From Calothrix membranacea FACHB-236 (GTDB lineage Bacteria; Cyanobacteriota; Cyanobacteriia; Cyanobacteriales; Nostocaceae), in contig NZ_JACJPX010000010.1 of the NCBI RefSeq assembly GCF_014696315.1, positions 91,797-155,796 of the forward strand: a stretch of DNA of 64,000 bases, read 5' to 3'. Below are positions 10,407-19,597 of the stretch, in pieces (positions within the stretch are counted from its first letter, which is position 1; each line of letters starts with the position of its first letter). Under the pieces are notes generated by a model. It saw only the letters and a program-made list of their open reading frames with translations, was not told where the DNA came from and did no database searches. The position numbers and the translations under genes were made by a program.

Positions 10407-12923
10407 CTAACGTACTTCCACAACGCTGATAATTTTCTCATCGCGGTTGAGTTGAAGGATGCTTTCGCCTTTGCTATCTCTATCGGCAAAAGGTACTGTT
10501 TCTAGAGGTAGTCGCACCAATCGGTCTTTATTTGTAAGTAACGCTATCTCAGAAGAGGCGATCGCCACCAACATTGCGGCTAAGTTGTCGGTTTTGTTAG
10601 TGAACTTCAGCGCTTGCGTGCCTAAATCACCACGATTAGCAGCTTTTAATTGGTTAGCAGTTAGGCGCTTGGCATAACCTTCTTGAGTAACCAGCAATAA
10701 CTCTTCTTGTCCACTCACAACACCACAGCCCACCATTTGCTGTTGTCTTAACATACGTAATGCTTGTAATCCCATAGCAGCACGTCCCATAATGGGCAAT
10801 TGTTCATCATTTACAGCAAATCGCAACAGCCGTCCGCTGGAACTAGCAACAATCAGATGTTTACCTGTAGTAATGAATTGGCTATATAACAATTCATCAT
10901 CATCTTTGAGTTTTAAAATTGTTACCCGACGAGTGAGGTTGGTTAATTCTTCCAAAGACAGGCGCTTAATTCGACCCTGCTTTGTCAGGAGAATCATCTG
11001 AGTATTGCCCACATTTTCTGGTAAAAACAAGCGATTGATCACGGCTTCTTGATTACCTTGAGCCGTATTCGAGAGCAGGGTAATCAGTGGTGTACCCTTG
11101 GGAGAACGCCCTGTCACTGCAGGGATATCGCCAACTCTGACTGGATAAACTTTTGCACCGCTAGTGAGTACCAATAACTCTTTATCCGTATCAGTTGACG
11201 CAGTTTGGATAATAAAGTCGTTATCATTGAGACCATTTTCTGTTTTCGGTTTTTTACCGTTAACTGAAATCCGGCGGACATATCCCCGGTGAGTAAATTC
11301 TAAAATTGCTTCTTCTGCGGGGACTTCTGATTTGAGATTTTCCGAGATAAGTTTGGGATTTTCAGCGTCGCGATCGCCATTTTTTCTCTGAGTCTCACCT
11401 GGTTTTTTGATGTCCTCTGCGCTCAGGTTGACTAACTTAGTCCGACGGGGATCGCTGTATTTCCGCTTGAGCGATCGCAAATCTTTTTTCAATGCCTTGA
11501 GTAATTCTTTACGATCGCTGAGTAAGATGCGTAATAAATTTATTTGCTGTGTGAGTTGCTCAAACTCCTGTTGTAAATTCTGCTGTTCTAAACTTGTTAA
11601 GCGACGCAATGGCATAGCTAAGATTGCATCTGCTTGGACTTCACTTAAATTTAGTTGACTGCATAGAGTAATTTTAGCGGTGCTACCGTCGGGAGCTTGG
11701 CGCAAAATTTCAATTACCGTATCAACATTTGATAAAGCTAAGAGTAAGCCTTCTACCAAATGCAACCGGCTTTCAGCTTTCCCCAACTCGTAGCTATAAC
11801 GGCGGGAGAGTGTCTGCTCGCGGAAACTTAAAAATTCCAGCAACAACTGACGCAAGCTTAACTGGCGAGGTTGTCCGTCTACTAAAGCTAAGAGAATCGC
11901 CCCAAAGTTAGTTTGTAAGGCTGTTTGGTGATACAAATGCTGGAGAATTTCTTGGGGATTAATATCACGTTTGAGTTCAATTACCACACGCATACCTTCG
12001 CGATCGCTCTCGTCGCGAATATCAGAAATGCCTTGCAAACGCCCTTGATTCACCAATTCTGCGACTTTTTCAATCCAGGCGGCTTTATTTACTTGATAAG
12101 GCAGTTCTGTGATGATAATTGCTGTCCGTCGCTTGCTTCCCCTGGCGGGTGCGATTTCTTCTAGTTGCGCCACACCCCGCAATACAATCCCACCTTTACC
12201 TGTGGTGTAGGCTTCCCGAATTCCGGTTGAACCAATAATTTCTCCACCTGTGGGAAAATCTGGCCCTGGAATTAACTCAAATAATTTGTCATCCGATAAA
12301 TCTGGCTGATCGATTAAGGCGATTAATCCATCAACTATTTCTCCTAAATTGTGTGGCGGAATATTCGTCGCCATCCCCACCGCAATTCCAGAGCAGCCAT
12401 TAAGTAATAGGAATGGTAACTGTGCAGGTAATACTGTGGGTTCTTGTTGAGAATTATCGAAATTACCGATAAATTCCACAGTTTCATCGCCAATTTCCGT
12501 CAGCATTCCCTCATGGCCAATTGCTGCGAGGCGTGTTTCTGTGTAACGCATCGCTGCTGGCGGGTCGTTATCAACGCTGCCAAAGTTACCATGTCCGGCT
12601 AGCAAGGGATAGCGGCTGGAAAAATCCTGTACTAACCTAACTAAGGCATCATAAACTGATTGGTCACCGTGGGGATGGTATTTACCAAGCACATCCCCCA
12701 CCACACGGGCACATTTCCGATATGGTCTATCTGGTGTCAAACCTAGTTCGTGCATCGCATACAAAATCCGGCGATGTACTGGCTTTAAGCCATCACGCAC
12801 ATCTGGCAACGCTCTCCCGACAATTACGCTCATGGCATATTCGAGGTAAGACCGTTGCATCTCTGTGTGCAGGGCTGTTGTGATTACCTGTCCCGTGGAG
12901 AGAAGGTTTAACTGTTTTGCCAT
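10407..12923 (-). CDS. gyrA: DNA gyrase / topoisomerase IV subunit A
   Basis: The 838-residue type IIA topoisomerase breakage-reunion subunit has the catalytic Tyr Y127 in [10 protein letters not shown] and the winged-helix region [17 protein letters not shown]. The position equal to E. coli Ser83 in the quinolone pocket is Gln (Q88); Asp87 is kept (D92). The C-terminal half has beta-pinwheel repeats such as [11 protein letters not shown] and [10 protein letters not shown]. However, no canonical GyrA box (QRRGGKG-like) is seen at the first blade, where the sequence runs [15 protein letters not shown] instead, and an acidic or polar insertion precedes the domain. It could therefore be the ParC-like of the two subunit A paralogues that many cyanobacteria carry. 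It pairs functionally with GyrB. Confidence 0.9.
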   Translation of the reverse strand: MAKQLNLLSTGQVITTALHTEMQRSYLEYAMSVIVGRALPDVRDGLKPVHRRILYAMHELGLTPDRPYRKCARVVGDVLGKYHPHGDQSVYDALVRLVQDFSSRYPLLAGHGNFGSVDNDPPAAMRYTETRLAAIGHEGMLTEIGDETVEFIGNFDNSQQEPTVLPAQLPFLLLNGCSGIAVGMATNIPPHNLGEIVDGLIALIDQPDLSDDKLFELIPGPDFPTGGEIIGSTGIREAYTTGKGGIVLRGVAQLEEIAPARGSKRRTAIIITELPYQVNKAAWIEKVAELVNQGRLQGISDIRDESDREGMRVVIELKRDINPQEILQHLYHQTALQTNFGAILLALVDGQPRQLSLRQLLLEFLSFREQTLSRRYSYELGKAESRLHLVEGLLLALSNVDTVIEILRQAPDGSTAKITLCSQLNLSEVQADAILAMPLRRLTSLEQQNLQQEFEQLTQQINLLRILLSDRKELLKALKKDLRSLKRKYSDPRRTKLVNLSAEDIKKPGETQRKNGDRDAENPKLISENLKSEVPAEEAILEFTHRGYVRRISVNGKKPKTENGLNDNDFIIQTASTDTDKELLVLTSGAKVYPVRVGDIPAVTGRSPKGTPLITLLSNTAQGNQEAVINRLFLPENVGNTQMILLTKQGRIKRLSLEELTNLTRRVTILKLKDDDELLYSQFITTGKHLIVASSSGRLLRFAVNDEQLPIMGRAAMGLQALRMLRQQQMVGCGVVSGQEELLLVTQEGYAKRLTANQLKAANRGDLGTQALKFTNKTDNLAAMLVAIASSEIALLTNKDRLVRLPLETVPFADRDSKGESILQLNRDEKIISVVEVR

Positions 12924-13149
12924 GAGCTTTTTCCCTGAAATTTAATTACACAAAAGTCGCTGGAAACTAACGCTGCAACAACCACAGCATAACGGATGAA
13001 AAGCAATTTATAACCAAATATTGTTAGTCAAATGATAAGAAGCAGTAGTATTATCCTTGATGACGGGGATACACACTGAAGATTAAAAAGGAGGCAGACA
13101 ACTGTTTTTCCAGATGTTCATCCCCCCAATTCCTATAATTTAAGTTCTC

Positions 13150-13548
13150 ATGAAAACTGTTTTGATTGTAGAAGACGATCTCATTAATGCTCGCGTTTTT
13201 TCTAAAATTTTGACCAAGCGCGGGGGCTTAGATGTTAAGCATACAGAAAATGTGGAAGAGGTAATAAAAATTGCCCAATCTGGAGATGCAGACCTGATTT
13301 TAATGGATGTTTCTTTGTCTCGGAGTGTTTACCAGGGCAAGTCTGTTGATGGTATCAAAATTACACAAATGTTAAAATCTGATCCGCAAACAGCAAACTT
13401 ACCTGTGATTCTGGTGACTGCTCACGCTATGGAAGGCGATCGCGAGAACTTCTTAAAACAAAGCGGTGCTGATGGCTACATTTCTAAGCCTGTTGTTGAC
13501 CATCAACTTTTTGTTGACCAGATACTGGCGCTTTTACCGAAAGACTAG
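13150..13548 (+). CDS. Single-domain response regulator (CheY-like)
   Basis: 132 residues forming one receiver domain and no output domain. The acidic pair is D9/D10, the phospho-acceptor D53 (LILMDVSL), the switch Thr T90 and the conserved Lys K113 (ISKPV). An in-frame stop lies two codons before the ATG, so the start is fixed. A strong AAGGAGG at about 13088-13094 is too far upstream (about 55 bases) to serve this ATG. Such proteins relay phosphate from hybrid kinases or act by protein contact; the partner kinase is not in this window. Confidence 0.92.
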   Translation: MKTVLIVEDDLINARVFSKILTKRGGLDVKHTENVEEVIKIAQSGDADLILMDVSLSRSVYQGKSVDGIKITQMLKSDPQTANLPVILVTAHAMEGDRENFLKQSGADGYISKPVVDHQLFVDQILALLPKD

Positions 13549-13774
13549 CACTACTACGCGGCATTCAAAAAACTCTGATTTCAGGCTTTTGGGCTGTTTT
13601 TAATGGTTTAGATCCGCATTGGCAGTACTTGTACTCTAGAATTGGTGACTTGTTCAGAAAAGCGCTACCTGCTATTAAACAGTATATATGTACTATGAAA
13701 TGGCATCATTAGGCAAGTAGTAAGAGGTAATGGGTAAAAGCGGCTCCAATTACCAATTGCCCATTAGTCCTTTT

Positions 13775-14752
13775 CTATTGAGGTTCTTGGCTGGAATTTA
13801 ATGGGCTTTCCCGCTGCTGGAGGGCTGCTTGAATCCTCGGTAATTCGAGGAACTTTTTGGTATCAGATAGTAGACGTTCACCCCAAAGATTTTGCTTGAG
13901 GAAATCCAAATCACCATAGCGTTGGTCAATGCGGAGTGCAGCTTCTCCCATTGCCAAACCTTGTTGGCGATCGCCTTTAGTATATAGAGCTACTGCTAGC
14001 GCTAGTAAAGGTTCTGCGGCTTGTTTATCTAAAGATACAGCCCTTTGCCATTGTTTAATGGCATTTTGGGTATCACCTTGTTCGTATTGAATTAAGCCAG
14101 TGTTGTTAATTGCTGGCCAGAATTTCTGATCGAAGGAAACCGCTTTATTATATTGGGCGATCGCATCAGGTAAGCGACCCATCATGTAATAAGCATTACC
14201 CAAATCAAACAAAGCGTCTGCATCTTTAGGTTTTAACTTCAAACCAGCTTGGTAATTAGCAACAGCTAACTGATATTTTTGCTGCTGAAAATTTGCCGAA
14301 CCCATTGCAAATAACACGTCGGCATTTTTGGGATTGAGAGTTTGAGCCTTTTTTAGGGCTGCGAGTGCAGCGTCAAACTCTTTGTTTTGCAGATGCAACC
14401 CACCCAATAGAAACCAAACTTTATCATTTTTTGGAGCTAGTTGACTAGCCAAGCGAGCTCGTGGCAAAGCCAAATCAAACTGTTGAAACTGACTCAGTTG
14501 TGCCGCTTCTTGTGCCAAACTCAAACCTTGTTTTTCCAATTTGCTGGCATCTAGTTGCAGTGTATGAGGTAGTAGTGCCTGTGCGTGCGCTGCTTTTGGC
14601 ATACCCCACAAACTACAGACTACCAGAAGAGACATTAATCCAAAATTTTTACGCACACTCTTACCGCCTTTTACCCATAAATCAAAGAATCTTTCAGCTA
14701 GCTTAAACGATCTGCGCTCTAGACGAAAAGCAAATTTTGTCCTTAAAGTCAA
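13775..14752 (-). CDS. Secreted or periplasmic TPR protein
   Basis: A 325-residue protein with a hydrophobic export signal (LMSLLVVCSLWGMPKAAHAQA, cleavage after the AHA) followed by at least five tetratricopeptide repeats at about residues 75-285. Example repeat cores are NDKVWFLLGGLHLQNKEFDA, ADVLFAMGSANFQQQKYQLA and ADALFDLGNAYYMMGRLPDA. The signal starts about 35 residues in; a GTG at 14656 would give a standard signal peptide and may be the true start. TPR scaffolds bind partner proteins; no specific partner is evident. It is transcribed alone, with the downstream response regulator convergent. Confidence 0.85.
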   Translation of the reverse strand: MTLRTKFAFRLERRSFKLAERFFDLWVKGGKSVRKNFGLMSLLVVCSLWGMPKAAHAQALLPHTLQLDASKLEKQGLSLAQEAAQLSQFQQFDLALPRARLASQLAPKNDKVWFLLGGLHLQNKEFDAALAALKKAQTLNPKNADVLFAMGSANFQQQKYQLAVANYQAGLKLKPKDADALFDLGNAYYMMGRLPDAIAQYNKAVSFDQKFWPAINNTGLIQYEQGDTQNAIKQWQRAVSLDKQAAEPLLALAVALYTKGDRQQGLAMGEAALRIDQRYGDLDFLKQNLWGERLLSDTKKFLELPRIQAALQQRESPLNSSQEPQ

Positions 14753-14856
14753 CGAGGCTTTGACTGTTGGTAGATATTCGTAGCCTCAGACGAGCAACTA
14801 GACAATCTTTCAAAGGTATATCTAGGAAGAATTCCACCTGAATTTGAGCATATATT

Positions 14857-14909
14857 AACAAGGGAACAGAAAATAGGAAATCCTGTTCCCTACTTTCTGT
14901 TCCCTTGTT
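14857..14909. repeat. 53-bp inverted repeat hairpin
   Basis: 16-bp perfect arms AACAAGGGAACAGAAA (14857-14872) and TTTCTGTTCCCTTGTT (14894-14909), with further partial pairing of the centre. It lies 25 bases after the stop of the minus-strand gene at 14935-15852, so it could act as its transcription stop or be a dispersed foldback repeat. Confidence 0.7.
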
Positions 14910-14934
14910 GAAGAGGGAAGATATTCTAATATAC

Positions 14935-15852
14935 CTATTTTTCTAACAGAGATAAGATGCGATCGCTCAATGCCCAACGATTAGAATTAGGCCTAATCCA
15001 GCATTTTTCTGCTTCATTGAAATTGCGTTGATGTATCAGCGCCGACAGCAAGTCTTTTTTCTGCTGTTCGTTGAGTTGGGATACCATCTTTTCTACTGCG
15101 CGCAATGCACAGGTCTGCTCAAAGGCTGTTTCTGAGTTATTAATAATACTTAGCACTGCATAAAAATAATTTGCATCTCCCGACCATTCCGTTATGGAAA
15201 GTCCTAGCAATCGCTTACCTTGGTCGTTAGATTTGAGGAGATTATTTACTTCTGATGCAGAAAAATTCACTTCCGGAGCTAGCGCCCGCATTCGTCCTGC
15301 AATAGACTCCATTTCAAATGTGCGTTTTGCTCCCGATGGTAGGGAACTTCTGAGTTCCTTATAGCGTTGACTTAAACGCTCAATTTGTTGCCTGGCTTCC
15401 GACCCAGGAACCGTGGATGCGTAGGCTTTTTGCCATTCATGACGTATTTGCCGCATTTCTAGCTGCTGTTGTGGCGGCGCAACATCTTCTGCTAGCTTGG
15501 TCTGCTCAATCAAAAAGCCTAAGGTATCTCCCGTTAGTGACTGTAGCATTGGCATCATGCTAGAGCCAGTAATTTCCCCTGCTGGTGTCTTCACGGCTCC
15601 GCCAGTTAAAGCAAATATCTTGAGGATAGAAGGTAACCAAGTTAGAGCTAAAAAAATAGCTGTTGTATTTGTGACTTGAAATTTAAAGGTTAATTTTTCG
15701 CCACCATTGACTTGAAAGGTGCTGAGAAGAATAAAAATACTACTAATAATTAACCAATTTTTCGGGATGTGAATAATTCGCTTTAGTAGCCAATCTACGG
15801 CTTCCCGAGAAATCTGGTTGTTACCAGGCTCTTTATCTAATTTGCTATTCAT
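14935..15852 (-). CDS. Hypothetical membrane-anchored protein
   Basis: 305 residues, family not recognised. Two hydrophobic segments lie near the N-terminus (about 33-50 and 62-84), separated by a short lysine-containing loop. A largely helical cytosolic region follows: a charged stretch rich in Q, R and E at about 115-175 that may form a coiled coil, then a helical C-terminus resembling HEAT-like packing. No catalytic motif was seen. The architecture suggests a membrane-anchored regulator or adaptor. It is monocistronic, with a long hairpin downstream. Confidence 0.7.
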   Translation of the reverse strand: MNSKLDKEPGNNQISREAVDWLLKRIIHIPKNWLIISSIFILLSTFQVNGGEKLTFKFQVTNTTAIFLALTWLPSILKIFALTGGAVKTPAGEITGSSMMPMLQSLTGDTLGFLIEQTKLAEDVAPPQQQLEMRQIRHEWQKAYASTVPGSEARQQIERLSQRYKELRSSLPSGAKRTFEMESIAGRMRALAPEVNFSASEVNNLLKSNDQGKRLLGLSITEWSGDANYFYAVLSIINNSETAFEQTCALRAVEKMVSQLNEQQKKDLLSALIHQRNFNEAEKCWIRPNSNRWALSDRILSLLEK

Positions 15853-16020
15853 ATTCTTATAGGGCAGTGCAATTAAACATAATTGGCAAGGGGTGTCATT
15901 TGTTATTGGTCATTTGTCGTTTGTCATTTGTAAGCATTCAGTTAATGATAGCGACATATAACTTTTCGTAAAGGGCAAGGTTTCCGCGCCCCTAAAGTAG
16001 CATTCTGGTCTAACTTCCTC

Positions 16021-16058
16021 AATTACCAATTACCAATTACCAATTACCAATTACCAAT
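16021..16058. repeat. STRR heptamer array AATTACC over the RES toxin stop
   Basis: Five tandem AATTACC units plus a partial one. The stop codon and last two codons of the RES-domain gene (Tyr-Trp-stop) fall inside the array, so the array has intruded on or formed the gene's 3' end. Confidence 0.85.
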
Positions 16059-16713
16059 ACGGAATTACTTCTAAATTATTCTCTTCCGCCGCTTTTAAAA
16101 TAGGCCCGCGTAATAACTCGTGTTTTAGTGGCAATACATTGCCTGAACTACAACTAAAGAAATGTTCTGCACGCTCATAAATAGCGATCGCATCTTCATT
16201 GTTATGAGCATTGCAATAAATTAACCCGTGAATTTGGGAGTAAATTTCTGGCTGCTCATAAAAATAACGTGACCAAGCTTGGCTAAGACCACGCTTTTCT
16301 GTCTTGGCGAGAGTAGCTTCATTTGCACCAGCGCGCATAGCACCATTTCCGCGCAAATCCAGTAATTTTAAATTTCTTGTCGCAGTAACAATCGCAATTA
16401 ACTGGTCAGTAATTTCAATACAACCAATATCACCAAAAACTTCCACTAGACAACTCGAAAGTTTTGGGGCAATGTAGTATATACCGCGTTCCTGGTCATT
16501 GGCTGGTTGGTAGTCCAATGGCTCGTAGGACAAACTGGGAAAATTGCCGCGATGATGATCGAAGCGAAAAAGTGGCCCCCACTCCCGAAAAGTCAGCGCA
16601 GTCGTGCCAAAGTCTGTGCGGAAAATCCGAAAAAATTCCGTACCCTTCTTTAAGATATGAAATTTAGGTGTTGGCCTGCCAAAGCTAGGTGGCGGGACAA
16701 TGAGTTTGACCAC
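16051..16713 (-). CDS. RES-domain toxin (NAD-degrading type)
   Basis: A 220-residue RES-domain protein. The conserved pattern is visible: the first Arg region FFRIFRTDFG (about 27-36), a second Arg in FRFDHHRGNFP, the aromatic GIYYIAPKLSSCLVEVFGD segment holding the invariant Ser and Glu, and a C-terminal IHGLIYCNAHNNEDAIAIYE block. Known RES toxins degrade NAD+ and arrest growth, and are neutralised by Xre/MbcA/ParS-type antitoxins. The start is GTG at 16713, preceded by AAGG. A matching antitoxin-like gene lies upstream on the same strand at 17237-17851, but a 523-bp gap with a foldback element separates them instead of the usual tight operon. Confidence 0.85.
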   Translation of the reverse strand: MVKLIVPPPSFGRPTPKFHILKKGTEFFRIFRTDFGTTALTFREWGPLFRFDHHRGNFPSLSYEPLDYQPANDQERGIYYIAPKLSSCLVEVFGDIGCIEITDQLIAIVTATRNLKLLDLRGNGAMRAGANEATLAKTEKRGLSQAWSRYFYEQPEIYSQIHGLIYCNAHNNEDAIAIYERAEHFFSCSSGNVLPLKHELLRGPILKAAEENNLEVIPYW

Positions 16714-17236
16714 CTTGATTACTCCTCATCTAGTGACTGACAAAATGGGAATACTTGACCGCAAAAGTATAAAGGATGAAAGATGAAACAACAATAAAAG
16801 TTTGCTCTGATTCGCTGGGATTTATCCATTAAGAAAATCAAAGCAAACCTACCACCGTTGCGAGCCGCCTTTGATTTATAGGGTTTACTTCATCTTTTAT
16901 GCTTTATACTTCTCCTGTCGGAGACACTGAGCAAACAGCCTTCAATTGAAGTCGCAGATTTTTGCTGCCTCTGTAAACTAGTACATTAAAACTACATCTA
17001 CACAAAAATTCAAAAGTCGGCTACGTATTTCCGGACATTTTTATCTATTCAAGTGTAGTCTGTGTAACTTTTGCCAGCCACTCAGATGATTTTTTGGCAA
17101 GATTTATACTTATAAGCTGAGAAAGCAAACACGGAGCTAGAGATAGCAAAGACGCGGGGAATTTTCATTCTCCACGTCAAAGCGTCTCAACTGCTCCGCG
17201 TTGATTCTGATTGATCATTTTTTGATTGCAATCCGA
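16714..17236. other. 523-bp gap between antitoxin-like and RES genes
   Basis: It contains a MITE-like foldback at 16766-16910 and an AT-rich remainder. No coding frame of note. In tight RES toxin-antitoxin operons this gap is normally absent. Confidence 0.6.
16766..16910. repeat. 145-bp MITE-like foldback element
   Basis: 22-bp terminal inverted arms at 16766-16787 (AGTATAAAGGATGAAAGATGAA) and 16889-16910 match at 20 of 22 positions. A nested inverted pair AAGTTTGCTCTGATT / AATCAAAGCAAACCT lies inside (about 16798-16850). No transposase frame. It sits between the MbcA-like antitoxin gene and the RES toxin gene. Confidence 0.7.
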
Positions 17237-17851
17237 CTATAAAACTCCGACAGTCCTAGCAGCAGCAATTACATCGTCTATCTGCCCAAACTTCAAAGCT
17301 TCGATGGGGGTTAGCCCATTTAAAGCACTGTTGGGTTTAGTTAGCCAACTAATTTTTGATAAAGCAGGAACATTCAGAGCTTTTAAAACATCAGGTAGCC
17401 CAGCGATTACTCCATCTGGCCCCTCCGGATCGAATTGCCAGGTGGGAAATTTCCAAACTCCGTTATCTTGAACAGCAATTAGACTATTCTTTTTTAAGCG
17501 ATCGTGTGGTGTCTGACGGGTCGTATTCAACAAATCGGCTACTTGTGGAGCCGTTAATGAAGATTTAAGTAGTTCTTGTCTCCATTTAAAATTTTTCGTG
17601 AGGGCAGCTAGTTCTAATTTACTATGCTCCTCATCACTGATTTGATTGGCACCAAGCTTAGCAGCAAAGTTGATTTCAGCTTGAGAATACTTTGGCTTGA
17701 TATTAGTAGGTGTTAACCGTTCAGCTAAACATTTTATTTCCTCAGGTTGTAATGAATTGAGATAATCCTGAAATTCTCTGGCGATTAGCTCTAGCGCTTG
17801 TTTCACATATTTCCCGGTAGGAGCGTCAATCGTGACGTTAATGCCGCTCAT
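17237..17851 (-). CDS. MbcA/ParS/Xre-type antitoxin-like protein
   Basis: A 204-residue protein. The central segment SLTAPQVADLLNTTRQTPHDRLKK (quoted in part) is a helix-turn-helix of the type that reads DNA in these antitoxins, followed by GVWKFPTWQF. The C-terminus WLTKPNSALNGLTPIEALK plus the final helices matches the DUF2384 toxin-binding domain (pattern: pN-LdG-tPie-l). The ATG is preceded by GGAGGG with good spacing. Known relatives repress their own promoter and block RES toxins. The RES gene on the same strand downstream is the likely partner. The divergent promoter region shared with the NACHT gene holds repeats that could be operators. Confidence 0.82.
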   Translation of the reverse strand: MSGINVTIDAPTGKYVKQALELIAREFQDYLNSLQPEEIKCLAERLTPTNIKPKYSQAEINFAAKLGANQISDEEHSKLELAALTKNFKWRQELLKSSLTAPQVADLLNTTRQTPHDRLKKNSLIAVQDNGVWKFPTWQFDPEGPDGVIAGLPDVLKALNVPALSKISWLTKPNSALNGLTPIEALKFGQIDDVIAAARTVGVL

Positions 17852-17913
17852 AATCCCTCCTTAGCCGACCACATAACATAATATTCACTTCTTCATGTAA
17901 GAGATGTCAAATA

Positions 17914-18007
17914 TCTAGATCTCTAGATTCGCACTCTCATGTATGATTTACAATCATTCTTGAGCATGATTTGTGTATGACTTTTGAGTGATTTATGTAT
18001 GATTTTA
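17914..18007. promoter_or_regulatory. Operator-like repeats in divergent antitoxin/NACHT promoter region
   Basis: A double palindrome TCTAGATCTCTAGA (17914-17927) lies nearest the antitoxin start. Toward the NACHT gene lie direct repeats built on TTGAG-TGATTT-TGTATGA-TTTT at about 17960-17985 and 17984-18007, plus an earlier GTATGATTT at 17941. Repeats of this kind between divergent genes are typical of autoregulator binding sites; binding by the MbcA-like protein is inference. Confidence 0.5.
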
Positions 18008-18053
18008 CTTAAAAGTAGTAATATAATTAACAAAATCATTAGAGATAGAGGTA

Positions 18054-19553
18054 ATGACTAGGCGATCGCTCCAAGCATCGGCTAAGGGAATTAGTAAGGC
18101 TGAAGCTGCCTTAATCCGTAATTCCTTAACACAGCAAGGGTTAGCCGGAGAACTAGGGATTAGCCGCCAGCCAGTTACTAAATTTTTCCAAGGTAAACCA
18201 GTTGATCGCTATATCTTCGTGACAATTTGCGAAAAGCTGAACCTCAATTGGGAAGAGATTATCATCTCCTCATCCTTCCCAGAGGTAGAACAGCCAGCCA
18301 GCGTTAGTCAGATGCAAAGTTTGGTGCAGATTGTCCGTGAAAAAGTCCACGACAGTATTCAAAGACGTTGTGGGGTGATGCGGGTGCTAGATATGGAACA
18401 GCCAAGAAGGTTGGATACTATCTACACTGAAGTCAAGATTTGGGAACGAGTAAGTGGACGAAGGCGGCTGGATATTGCGGAGATATCGCGGAATTTTGAG
18501 CCAGGAAAGTTTAACTGCTTTAACTTAGGTAGTTTACAACAACCACGGCGACCAGCCTTAGAAGCCTTAGACAACCACGATAAATTGATGATTTTGGGGA
18601 ACCCGGGAAGCGGGAAAACGATATTTTTAAAGTGGTTAGCCATTCAGTGTAACTTAGGCGAGTATAGAGGCGATCGCGTCCCAATTTTTATTCATCTCAA
18701 AGATTTTGCAGAGGCGAGGGAGCAACCAAACTTATTAGAGTACATTACAGAACAGTTTGAAGAATGCGGGGTTACTTTATCCAATGCAGTACTCAACCTT
18801 TTAACTGAGGGTTTAGCATTCGTTTTATTGGATGGGTTAGATGAAATTCAGGATGCAGATTTTGAACGAGTTGTCAGGGATATTCACAGGTTTATAACCA
18901 GATTTTATACCAATCGCTTTGTGATTACTTGTAGAGTTGCGGCACGCAAATATATTTTTGAGCAGTTTACAGAAGTAGAAATTGCCGATTTTGATGAGCA
19001 GCAGATTACTGAGTTTGTCACCAAGTGGTTTCAGGAAGAAGCACCAATAAAATCACAATATTTGTTACACAAGCTACAAGAAAATCAATATCTGCAAGAG
19101 TTGGCTACTAATCCTTTATTGCTGACGTTTTTATGTTTATTTTTTGCCGAGATATCCTATTTTGCCTTTGAACAATCAGAAATTTATCAAGAAGCAGTGA
19201 ATATATTAATTAAACAATGGGATGAGCAGCGTTATATTCAACGAAATGGAAGTAATCAGCAAATTACTCCACAACTAATCGAAGAATTATTAAGTGAAGT
19301 TGCCCAAAATACTTGGGACAGAAGAGAGTATTTTTTTAAACAAGAAGCGATTGAGAAGCAGATTTGTGAATATATTCAGAATTTATCTGATAGTAAAAGA
19401 AATTTGAATTTAGCGGAAATTGATAGCGAATCGCTTCTCAAGTATATTCAAGTTCAAAATGGGTTATTAGTAGAGAGAGCAAAAAGAATTTACTCTTTTT
19501 CTCATATTACATTTCAGCAATTTTTAGCTGGTAAACACAGAAGATACTTTTGA
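18054..19553 (+). CDS. HTH-NACHT ATPase, C-terminally truncated
   Basis: A 499-residue STAND ATPase. An N-terminal helix-turn-helix-like domain (about residues 25-70) is of the type seen in front of cyanobacterial NACHT/WD40 proteins. The NACHT domain has Walker A GNPGSGKT (182-189), Walker B FVLLDGLDEI (about 256-265), the sensor region FVITCRVAA and the winged-helix segment ending YSFSHITFQQFLAG. Family members usually continue for hundreds of residues with a repeat or sensor domain after this motif, but here the frame stops four residues later (RRYF). AGAGG lies before the ATG. Bacterial NACHT proteins are antiphage sensors; this copy may be a remnant or a short form. Confidence 0.85.
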   Translation: MTRRSLQASAKGISKAEAALIRNSLTQQGLAGELGISRQPVTKFFQGKPVDRYIFVTICEKLNLNWEEIIISSSFPEVEQPASVSQMQSLVQIVREKVHDSIQRRCGVMRVLDMEQPRRLDTIYTEVKIWERVSGRRRLDIAEISRNFEPGKFNCFNLGSLQQPRRPALEALDNHDKLMILGNPGSGKTIFLKWLAIQCNLGEYRGDRVPIFIHLKDFAEAREQPNLLEYITEQFEECGVTLSNAVLNLLTEGLAFVLLDGLDEIQDADFERVVRDIHRFITRFYTNRFVITCRVAARKYIFEQFTEVEIADFDEQQITEFVTKWFQEEAPIKSQYLLHKLQENQYLQELATNPLLLTFLCLFFAEISYFAFEQSEIYQEAVNILIKQWDEQRYIQRNGSNQQITPQLIEELLSEVAQNTWDRREYFFKQEAIEKQICEYIQNLSDSKRNLNLAEIDSESLLKYIQVQNGLLVERAKRIYSFSHITFQQFLAGKHRRYF

Positions 19554-19597
19554 TGTAGTTTTAACTTTTGACTTGTTGGTGAGCGATCGCAATCTCA

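Noticed and set aside
16051..19553. RES toxin, MbcA-like and NACHT genes as one operon
   Set aside because: The NACHT gene is divergent from the antitoxin and the toxin is separated by 523 bp, so only shared regulation is plausible.
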